A stretch of DNA of 39,066 nucleotides from Priapulus caudatus (Eukaryota > Priapulida > Priapulimorpha > Priapulimorphida > Priapulidae): positions 1 to 39,066 of the forward strand of contig NW_014578241.1 of assembly GCF_000485595.1 (NCBI RefSeq). Reading direction: 5' to 3'. Made by a program: the position numbers and the translations under genes. The notes below the pieces were generated by a model. It saw only the letters and a program-made list of their open reading frames with translations, was not told the DNA's origin and ran no database searches. Positions 1-11,500 of this stretch are shown here, piece by piece. How positions within the stretch are numbered: the first letter of the stretch is position 1; each line of letters opens with the position of its first letter.

Positions 1-32
1 TCTCTCTCTCTCTCTCTCTCTCTCTCTATACT

Positions 33-64
<32 letters not shown>
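1..64. repeat. Microsatellite (TC)n then (AT)n
   Basis: A run of TC dinucleotides (1-27) passes into an AT-dinucleotide run (about 39-64), ending just before the splice acceptor of the first visible transporter exon. It is intronic simple sequence. Confidence 0.95.
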
Positions 65-68
<4 letters not shown>

Positions 69-83
69 TAATACGTTTTGCAG

Positions 84-214
84 GGCGCTGGCACTGTTGG
101 CCATGTCAACGACCTTTGGTGTCTGTGTTATGATCGTCATCTCTGTATCCGGCAGCATGCCAGCCGCGGACAGCACTGCGCATGCGCCACCATCATTCCA
201 CTCGTTCACTCTCG
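84..214 (+). CDS. Transporter exon: membrane helix plus linker
   Basis: Follows a TTTTGCAG acceptor. The open frame gives ALALLAMSTTFGVCVMIV-type hydrophobic sequence, then a linker ending SFHSFTL. A donor GTACAG starts at 215, leaving one base (G) of a split codon. The reading frame runs on past the donor, so the boundary is inferred from family alignment. Confidence 0.7.
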
Positions 215-2496
215 GTACAGTCGATATGATGCGTGCAACTATACGCATAATCAGGAGTGAATAATAATAGATAATATCTATTTTGATTCACTCCTGATAT
301 AATTATACTAAAATGCTAGTTCTAAGAGTCTGAGATGGTACTAAGATCTATCAAATATAAGTCTACTGTAATATAGACAACACAACCTCCAAACACACGG
401 TTTTTGCTTTGGACAGTGAACCATGGGCAGTATTCACCAAAGATCGTATAGTATAGAAGGCCTCCGGCACTATACGATCTTTGGTATTCACTGATCTCTA
501 TAATATAATATAATATATATTATAGAGATCAGTGGCAGTATTCCGTTAGCCAATGACCCTGTAGTCAAAGTAGATCATCTACATTGGTCTGGGGACAACT
601 GTCTACCTTGCCCCCCCCCCATGTATGTATTGTGAGTGTATTGTATGATGTATTGTATGTATGTATGTATGGTAACTGTATCCGTATGTATGTAGTATGT
701 ATGTATGCCAGTATGTAGTGGTAGTGTATGTAGTGTATGTATGTGATTTATGTATGCTATGCTATGTATGTATGTGTGCGTGGACGAATGACGTGTGCGG
801 GTGACGTGTGCAGAGGATTGGAGTGAGGCGATAGTGCGTCGTGGAACGGATAGAGTGGACGGACGGAGGAAAGCGCTCCGCGAGAAAATACCCCATGTGC
901 GGCGTGGGGCGCCGAGTGTGGCGCTGTTGGTGGGTTTTGTGGGGTGTGCGTCACGTCGTGTGTGTTTTGTGTTGGGTCGTGTGCTGACAGTCGTCGTCTG
1001 CGTGTGCGTGTGCGTCGTGCGTCGCTGCGTGTGCGATCGTGCGTTCGTTGCTGTGTTGTGTGGTGCTGTTGTGTTTGTGTGTGGTGTGGTCACCGGTGAA
1101 TGAAGAGAAGAACGTGAGGGGCTTGGGGTTGTTTGTGCTGTGCGCGGTGTGTGGTGGTGTGTGGTGGTTTGTGTTGCTGCGTGTGCGTGTGCGTGTGCCG
1201 TGCTGGCGTGTGCGTGTGCGCTGGTTTGCCGCTGTGACCTTCGTCACGCCAGTCACGTTGTGCGTTGTGCGTGGCGTGTGCCGTGGGCTGTCGTTGCGCG
1301 TGTGCGCGCCCGTGTATGTATGTAGTGTAGGGTGTATGTATGTATGTATGTAGCCTTGATGTATAAATGACGTATGACGTATGTGGTATAAAACGTCGTT
1401 CTATCACTATGATTTAGCACTGGGGAGTCTTCGCCTGGTCTTTCACGGGACATCCCATATTTCCGCGCACCTCTCAGAATGACATGGCAGAACCCAACAA
1501 GTTCAAATACTCCATCGTTCTCGCCTTTGCTGTCGTGCGCGTAAGTGTGTCGGTAGAAGCAGTTTTTAAACTCCTACCTATATATTTATTCTCTATTATG
1601 AAGTGGTAAGACTACAAGATGCTGTGCAAATATGCTTTCCCAGCATCGACTGACACGAGGAGAAACGAGAACGGCCAACAGCAAGCACGCAAAAGCACTG
1701 TAGCACACGCCACGCCACGCACGCACAGAAACACACAACACACAACACCACACACACACACACACACACGACACGACACACACACACACACACATGTATG
1801 GGCGTGATTACTTTTCGATGGTTCTTGTGCTCGTGGGTGTGGTTGTTTAGTGCAATCAAAGTAATTATCCCTTACTGACGCTACACCTACAGACAGTTCG
1901 AAAACGTGCATAGGCCTACACTTAGTATTATTATAAATGATAGTCGCTAGTGACGGTTGTGTTGGAACTAGCTAGCATGAACAGGTCGGAGCTCCGGATA
2001 TCCTAGAGATTGAGGTGGTGGCTTTCAGTTGATAGCATCCCTTTAGCCGACTTACTCTTATCCCATCAGTGTTCGTATATCAACTATGACCCTATAAGCT
2101 ACTGGAGGCAGTCAATGTAGACGAGTTCCAAGACCACATAGCTTATCAACAGAGCAATGCACAGACCTACAAACTTTTTGGTAGAGGCTGGAAACAGGTA
2201 GAATATCATTTCTAGGATACCTGGGGGAGGTTTCACTGGGTATGTTCCAGGGCTGAATTGGCGTATTGTGTTGGGCCATCTTGACACTCCAAATGACGCC
2301 AAGGAAAAATGATTTTCTAAATATCTGGACTCCCCGAGCGTCGTATGAGAGTAATGTGGGCTGGGCTATACCCACATTGTTTCGGATTTAGTGAGAAAAC
2401 ATTATGTCCTTAAAAACATAGGAAATGCGCCCATATTGGATTTTTCAAGATTACCGCCGCCCCGAGGTTGAAATTTGGTTATNCACGACACGCAAC

Positions 2497-2566
<70 letters not shown>

Positions 2567-5500
2567 AGGCGTATTACTTTTCAGTTCGGTGTGTCGATAG
2601 TTGGTGTGATCGTATAGTTAGGCTCATTATACTTTACCACTGATCATTTGTAATTACCTACTCTACATATTAACGGAGCCCTGTTACACACACACACCAC
2701 ATGTGCGCACGCATGCACGCATCGTTGGAAATGATACGCGCCAACTATTCCAGTTATTGTAGAGTTTTTACTATTGCACTTTTTTCCGCTATTGCAGCTA
2801 TAATAAAACGAGATGGCGTACGGCATGTATCATGCGGTGAGATCTCCGCATAAAAAACCTCCAGTACGTCTTTACTTGGGCTGTTTCAGTTATTCTCCTC
2901 ATGTACATGCCTGTCGCGACGATCTCCTACCTAGCCTACGGCAGTGACTTGGTCGACAACGTACTCTTGAATCTGCCGCCAGGTGTCGTGCGCAGCGTGG
3001 CGCAGATTCTCATCACGGTGCATCTGCTCTCAGCCTTTGTCATCGTCGTCAACCCGCTCTGCCAGGAGGTGGAGGAGCTCATGAAGATACCGAAACGTTC
3101 GTCAGGCGCTTTCTTACTTTTTTACGTTTCGTTTTCATTATCGCGGTCGTCATTTTTATTTGCTCCATGGTCATTTCATTTTTATTTTTTTCATTTTTAG
3201 TTGGTCGTCATGTGCTCCACTAATTCATAATTCATAAGAAATATATTACGGATTCAATGTGGTCAAATATGACAACGCAGCGCCATCTAACGGGAGAAAT
3301 AATTCGCAAGCGCATTTTCAGCATTATATTGTATGTTTCCGTAATATATTTCTCTAACTTATATCTCTGCAATCCTATAATATTGGGGTGCATATGACAG
3401 CGAAATATATTGAGGAAGCTTATTCCAATACGCTAAACCGCCTATGTTACGCCAGGGTATGGCTATTACTACTACTGCTGCTATTACCAATGAAATGAAT
3501 GAATACTACTACTGGTGATAGATGATAGATAATAGATTCTATAATATAAAATAATAGAATCGATTATTATTCACTCCTGATACCATGGATATCAATGACA
3601 ACTAAACCTAATAATAGCAGCATCACCACCAACAATAACAATAATAATACTAATTAGGTTTAGTTATAGGTATAGGTTTAGGTTATTAGGTTTAGCTGTC
3701 ATTGATATCCATGGTAATATCAGGAGTGAGTAATAATAGATTCTATTATTTTATTTTATATGATCTATTATTATTAACTCCTGGTAATATCTGTATGTCA
3801 TTGCTATATAGATTTCAACCCGTTTCGCTGTCTGATGCGAACTTTGATCATGCTCCTCGTGCTGCTACTGGCAGAGAGCGTCCCTCACTTCGGTTCGATC
3901 CTGTCGCTCGTCGGAAGCTCTACACTGATGCTGCTCACCTTCATCCTGCCCTGCATCTTCTACGAGAGACTCGTTACCATGACGAGCAGCGACTGGGAAA
4001 CCAGGTAAGCAGCAGTTACCCAGGTAAAGAGAACTACTGGTAAAGTGATGTTTACAGTATCAGGTAGAGAGAGAGCGAATTACGCAGGAAGCAAGACGTA
4101 CAGGTATAGTGATGTAGACAGGATCAGGTATAGTGATGTAGACAGGATCAGGTAGAGAGATGTAGACAGGATCAGGTAGAGAGATGTAGACAGGATCAGG
4201 TAGAGAGATGTAGACAGGATCAGGTAGAGAGATGTAGACAGGACAGGATCAGGTAGAGAGATGTAGAACAGGGTCAGGTTAGAGAGATGTAAGACCGGCA
4301 TCAGGTAGGAGAGATGTAGACAGGAATCAGGTAGAGAGATCGTCGACAGGATCATAAGAGAGATGTAGACAGGATCAGTATGAGAGATGTAGACAGATCA
4401 GGTAGAGAGATGTGACAGGATCAGGTATAGTGATGTAGACAGGATCGGTAGAGAGATGTATATCAGGATTCAGGTAGAGAGATGTAGACAGGATCCAGTA
4501 AAGAGATGTAGACGTGAATCAGGTAGAGAGATGTAACAGGATCAGGTGAGAGATGTAGTACCAGGATCAAGTCAGAGCAGATGTAGACATGATCAGGGTA
4601 GAGAGAATGTAGACAGGAATCAGGTAGATGAGATGTAGACAGGATCCGGTAGAGGAGATGTAGACAGATCAGGTCAGAGAGAGTGTAGAACAGGATCAGG
4701 TAAAGAGATGTAGACAGGATCAGGTAGAGAGATGTAGATCAGGATCAGTAGAATGAGATGTAGACAGGGATCATGTAGAGAAGATGTAGATCAGGATCAG
4801 GTAGAGAGATGTAACAAGGATCAGGTAGCAGAGATGTAGAAGCAGGATCGAAGTAGACGAGATGTAGACAGGATCAGGTAAGAGAGATGTAGACAGGATC
4901 AGTAGAGAGATGTAGACAGGGTCAGAGACGAGTATGTAGACCAGGATCAGGTAGAGAGATGTAGACAGGATCAGGTAGAGAGATGTAGACGGATCAGGTG
5001 AGAGAGAATGTAGATCAGGATCAGGTAGAGAGACTGTAGAAGGATCAGGTAGAGAGATTGTAGACAGGATCATGGTAGAAGAGATGTATGACAGGATCAG
5101 GTATAGTCGATGTACGACAGGATGAGGTAGAGAGATGTAGACAGGATCCAGGTAGAGAGATGTAGAGCAGGAATCAAGGTAGAGAGAGTAGACAGGATCA
5201 GGTATAGTGATGTAGCACGGATCAAGGTAGAGAGATGTATGACAGGACTCAGAGTAGAGAGATTGTAGACAGTATCAGTAAGAGAGATGAGAAGGACAGG
5301 TATACGTGATGTAGACAGGCATCAGGTGAGAGATGTAGACAGGATCAGGTTTTAGAGAGATGTAGACAGGATCAGGTAAAGAGATGTAACGACAGGATCA
5401 CGGTAGAGAGATGTAGACAGGATCAGGTAAGAGATGTAGACAGGATCAGGTAGAGAGATGTAACAGGATCAGGTAGAGAGATTAACCGGATCCAAGGTAG

Positions 5501-8500
5501 AGCAGATTGTAGACAGGATCAGGTAGAGAATGTCGACAGGATCATGGTAGAGAGATTGTTGACAGGATCAGGTTAGAGAGATGTAGAAGGATCAGGTAGA
5601 GAGATGTATGACAGGATCAGGTAGAGCGATGTTAGACAGGATTCAGGTAGAGAGATGTAGACAGATCAGGTAGAGAGATGTAGACATTGGATCAGGTATA
5701 GTGACTGTAGACAGGATACAGGTAGAAGAGAATGTAGACAGGATCAGGTAGAGAGATGTAGATCAGGATGCAGGTAGAGAGATGTAGACAGGATAGGTAG
5801 AGAGATGTAGCAGGATCACGTAGCGAGATGTAGACAGGATCAGTAGAGAGATGTAGACAGATCAGGTATAGTGATGTGACAGGATCAACGCGTAGAGTAT
5901 GTCGAAGGATCAAGTAGAGATGATGTAGACAGGTCAGGTAGAGAGATGTAGACAGACTAACAGGATCAGGTAATGTGATGTAGACAGTCAGGTAGAGAGA
6001 TGTATGACAGGATCAGGTAGAAGATGTAGACAGGTCAAGTAGAGAGATGTAGACAGGATCAGGTAGGAGAGATGTAGACAGGAATCAGGTATAAGTGATG
6101 TAGACAGGATCAGGTAGAGCGACTTAACAAGGACAGGTAGAGAGATGTAGACAGATCAGGTATATGTGATGTAGCCAGGATCAGGGTAGAGAGAGATGTA
6201 GACCAGAATCAGCCGTATAGTGAATGTAGAAGGTCAGGTAGAGAGATGTAGACAGGTATCGGTAGAGAGATGTATGACAGATACAGGAAAGAAGATTGAG
6301 ACAGGACTCAGGTATAAGTGATGTATGACAGGATCAGGTAGAGAGTGTAGAAGGATCAGGTAGTATGAGATGTAGACAGGACTCAGGTAAAGAGATGTAG
6401 ACAGGATTCAGGTAGAGAGATGTAGACAGGATCAGGTAGAGCGAATGTAGATCAGGATCAGGTAGGAGATGTAGAACAGGATCAGATAAGAGAGATAGAG
6501 GGGTAGTGATGATCGAAGGTAGGAAGGATACAAGTCAACTGCCTATGCAATACGCATATAGATAGTGGAAATGATCGACAGCCAATACGCCAACATGTAC
6601 ACGTGAATCATTAATTGCTACTGCCAACCAACAAGCAACTTTCAACTTTCACCCTATAACATTCATTCCGTGTAAGTATGCAAAAGACAATGCAATTGCA
6701 CATGTATCACTTGTTCACCAGCTTTTCACATTTACTTTCTGTATCTATCGTTGTACGAGTTTTTACACAGGTACCCACAATTACTCGCCTAATTTATATT
6801 TTTGAATTTGTTACAGATTATAATCCACTTCACACTTAGGGGGCATTAATACGAGGTAATTGACTAGGTGCTATCCGCAATGATAATGGAACATATTCTG
6901 CAATGAGGCCTATATGGTTGGTGCGCACACATTCACAGTACCCTGTACTTCAACGTGACGGCTGCGAGTGGATAGCAACAACAACACCAGTGGAAGTCGA
7001 ATATGTTTTACGATTAATGTACTAAAGAATTCTGATTAGATTGCCTTGTAATAGTAATGTTAACGTGACGAGCAGCTTCTAAACTTGTTGTGGTGAAACG
7101 AAAGTTGAAATAAAGCCAAGGTTTTTATGCAACAAGTAATTGCGACTTAACAAACACAACACCACGATTCTTCGTTCACAACAATTTATTTCCACCAACT
7201 ATCCGTGCACAGACAGCGTACACGGTGCGTACAGTAAATAATACATTCGCTGGTGAGGTCCATCGTGCTCTTAATGTACCTGAGCGGATGTTCTGCCAGT
7301 TCTTCTCAGTAGGACACGAAGGAAGTTGATAGGCTAGCGATATGTTCTTGCCACCAGCCTCGCCTCATTCATTCCCTAACGTGTTCCGACAGCGCAAATT
7401 AAGCCAAGCATCAGCACGCTGTAAGACAACAATGAATCACAGATGTTAGCGATTGAATCACGATTACACTTGCAACGCACAAGAAAGAGATGTTAAACGT
7501 TTGTATCACCAGCCCTCAGGGTAATCCTAGAGTCAACACTTGTTTCTGAGTACAATAGGTGCAATAATGTTCTGTTCATCAACGAACTGGTGACCGTTTT
7601 TAGATTCTCGCAGCTGCGACGTAGAAATCAACAAACCGCGCAACCCATTACAACTCTCCTCGTTGTCCATAGACGCAAACAACGAGGCCGCAGGTGAAGG
7701 CATAGCCAATCACGTATTTTCCATCTGGCTCTGTTGTAACTCTTTGATTTTGTGACGCGTCGATTCTCTTGTTACGTCAGTCCACAACGCAGCATTCTCA
7801 CGATGATATCGCTTTCTCCGTGGGTGAGCCGGCGCTACGGCAGGAGAACTTTGCGGCGGCCTTGTTCAGACGCGCGGACCGAGGAATACGAGGAATGCTG
7901 CTGATGAAGAAATCGGACGCAAGAAAGGCATCGTACTTCTTCGGCTGCAAAGACAGTAATAAACAAGTGCGGAACGCAATTTTCACACGTAGATAATAAT
8001 ACCTGACTAGGTCGGGCCCATATTCCTCTAGTACTGAAGATTTCACTTTTTTTCCACCCCAAAACTCATGTTAAAAAGTCAACTCCAGTCATTTCCTTAG
8101 ATGCGCAATACTTAAAACATACTCCCACTTTCCACTTTGTTTTAAAGTCGATAACTGCGACAAACAGCGATGTTCCTGCCGCATGTCCGCACAGACACTC
8201 GACTCTGTACAAACCCCCCCCCATGCACCGACGTGCGCAATACATGCGAACTAGCAATTAAGACGAAGAGCCTTACCGAGTTTCTTCACCAACTTCTTGG
8301 CTCTTGTTGAGGCTTCTGAGGGCATCAGCGTCCATGCACTCGACACTTGTTGGCCTGCGCCTCGTCGGGCAATGCTGCTGGTCGCCCAGAACAGCACCAC
8401 TCTGTACTTCGGTTTGGGAATGTACTTACCTAGACAGCGAGAGGTAAAGGTAATGTGTGCACAATGATTCCAGTCTACCACGTAACATTTACATCTGTTA

Positions 8501-11500
8501 GCCTGTCGTCCACATTAACAGCGTTCACTTAACACCCACCCGTTCAATTACATTAACGAAGTCACTCCCATGCTGCAGGAAAATAAATCAATTTAAATTA
8601 TACTAGGGGTGCACGAATGATCCGGATCCCAAAGTTTTGCGCAGAGTTTCGCGATTCGGCCGGAACCCTTCACGAAACCGCGGCCGGAACGGAACTTTTT
8701 CCTAATTCAGTTTCTGGTACAAGCGTTATCAAAATCAAAAGATTAGTCGCCCGTCTCCGGAGGCGGCCGGTAACCCCACAGTTCCCCTGGAGAGTCAATA
8801 AAGTCAAGCTTGCTAAACAATATAGTGTTGCTAAACGATTTGCCCCTTGAACATTGGCTAACTCAATGAACTGAACTTAAAGTTGATTACGTCACCGTAA
8901 ATAATAACAAGAGCCGAGAGCGCGGAGCTCATCTGGGTCTGTTGCTCCGGTTATAAACTCAGTCGTGCGTATGTGACACAGTTTGTTAGGCGGGCAGATA
9001 TGCAGATACGGCAGTTGCGTACACATCGATTGGTTAGGACACGCTCACTATCTCCCCGCCCATGGATTTGGTTTGATTTTATTAATGATACTTGCCTTTC
9101 ACTTCGAATTTGTTTGTCATAAATCACAGCTATCTATTTTTTATCTATTCTATAAAAGATTTCAACATATGAGCATGGATCTGGCCGAAGTTTAATTAGA
9201 GGGGGCGGGGAGTCCTTCTCTCCCACTCCGCTCCCACTGCGTCCACCCTCCCTCCCTGCTCCCACTTCACTCCTCTTGCCTCTCACTCACTCCCCTTACC
9301 TCCATCTCCTCCCCCTACCTCGACCTCCTCCCCTGCCTCCACCTCCCATCGCCTTGCACAACATCTGCGCACGACCTAATTGTATCCCGTTTTTCGGGCT
9401 GCATACACACCGGTATCAGCCGTTTCGCCTGTCCCCCGTCTCAATTTTACTACCTCTTCTCTCTCTTTATCTCTAGACTTTCTCTCTGCTCTCTAATTAT
9501 ATTAAAAAAATAACCCAGGCGATGATGCTTTTACTGCCCCCTTAAAATGCTTTCTTCCTATCGCCTGAGTGTAAAGTCATAGAAATCATAATATATATGT
9601 GTCTCTAATATTCTATGGTAACAGCTTATGTTCGCACAACTGGTAAACTGGATACGCAGCGCATACTACATGATATATGTTAAGATTCAAGATGAAAGTA
9701 AATATTATATATTATAATATTGGTACCTAGTTTATTATTCTATTCGTTTAAGCAAAGTACATGAGAATAAAATCTAATTTAAACTAGGCCTATAGTTGCT
9801 GCGAGATGGGCCGCGTGCAAGTGTAATCAATAATCAAAGATGGCATCGTTCCCTGAAATCGTACAGTAGGTACAGGCTCAAAATCCAACGTAAGTATATT
9901 CAGGCAGTTGCTGCAGGCTGTTGCAGTTAACAGGTGGCATTGCAGGTTTGGCAGGCACAATTATGATAAGAAAGCGTGCCAAGCCATGGCTGCCTGTGGT
10001 TTTGGCCTCGTGAAGCTATTCTGATTCCATCATTCAGCTTCAGGGCCTAATGCAGGGTGCATAGACAGACTGCTTTAGAAAATCATATGATTTAAGGAGC
10101 GTAAACCTTTGTTGCAACAAACATTTGCCTTTGCAATTAAAACTGTGCATGTACCTCCACAATTGACCAGGTATGGGCCTCAAAATAATAGCGCAAAGCA
10201 GTTCAGTCGCTTTGTTGACAGTACAAATCCATGTTTAACGCCTCCTCTTTGAGGTCAAAAGGTATCCGACATAATTCTTCGGCATGTCAGCAGAAGGGAC
10301 ATTTCATGGTCCGCTTTCAATAAACCATAAAAATGCTAGGTCACCGCTGCAACAAAAAAGTTTTTCCAATCGCTCCGTCAGACCATGTTCCTCAAGAAAA
10401 TGTCTAAAATCTGCCCTGTGCCCACTGCACTTTGACCTGGTTGACCTCCCTTTCGGCACAGTGATGGCTTTATCCTACCATGATGCTAATATCACGACTA
10501 TCACGAGCTAAGGTCGAGCCGTTTAGATTTGTGCCGCAATTCTGCATCTTCCTCCGCTATACCTTAAGTTTAAGGAGTGAATGTTCCCTTCTTTTACACC
10601 TCTTACCTTGACCTTTGACCCCGCAGCTTCGACCATCCAATCGTTTTGACGATCCCCCCGGACGTCCAATATGCGTGACGGCGTACGTTCGAGCGGTTAA
10701 GATTTGTGCCCAACTGTTGACGGCCGGACTGACGGCCGGGACGGATCGCACGGACGGACGATCAGCGATTCTACAAGCTGCATCTGACTATGTCAGATGA
10801 GCTAAAAACAAAACAATCCCCTTTTACAAAATATAGAGTGATTCTTGTTGCACTTATTTAATGGTTAATTGCTGCAATTATACTTCTTAATTTTTACTAA
10901 TATATTGTTCGATGTGAACATACACTTGTGATCTCAGTACATAGCCCATAGCAAGCAATTATGTTATGAACCTAATTATCAAATCGTCCAGGTTTTTTGG
11001 ATTTTTAGCCTAGTTTGAGAAACAAATCTTATAGGTAAGAATTTGACGATAGTTAGTCACGTTAGTTTCTTGCTTTAATGTCAAAAAATGGCAACAAAAT
11101 TTTTACAATTTTACCACTAGAAAATTCGTGACGTAGTCACTTTAACTGATGTTAGGCAATTCAATAAGATTTTCTCTTCAAAATCAAATACTTTTAGAGC
11201 CACAGCAATTCGCATCCTGTCTGCTTAGTTACCAAATAAATAGATTAAAACCGAGGGATAGCTTGCAACATGCGGTCTTGCCACGAAATTTCGCTGCAAT
11301 TGAATAAGATGCCAAATTAAGTGCACTGTATGCAGCTTGATTGCATACACCTAACAGTAACAACCATCTGTAATTGAACTTTGAGCATTGTCCTACTCGC
11401 CATGTGATGTGCCTCATAATGATATTTCGTTCAGGCCGGTGAGGCCAAAACTGTCGTTTATTCAGCTAAAAGTTCCGGTTCCGGCCGGAACTTTAAAAGT

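Larger units (their letters stand above)
8908..10812. mobile_element. 1.9 kb composite insertion present only in copy A
   Basis: Copies A and B are collinear up to CACCGTAAATAATAA (8893-8907) and resume near 10813 with CCCTTTTACAAAATAT. Between them copy A has extra sequence. Its left 120 bp are an inverted copy of about 12745-12870; then a CT-rich tract (9200-9480); then inverted copies of two dispersed repeats (10228-10465 and 10510-10800). AGCTCATCTG occurs near both ends in opposite orientation. No convincing protein-coding frame. Confidence 0.65.

Noticed and set aside
575-1407. Several overlapping open frames of 60-170 codons on both strands
   Set aside because: They lie in TG/CA-rich low-complexity sequence, overlap in many frames and have Thr/His- or Cys/Val-only composition.
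4080-5913. Minus-strand frames reading repeated SLYLILST / VYISLPDP
   Set aside because: Artefact of translating the 24-bp minisatellite, whose length is a multiple of three.
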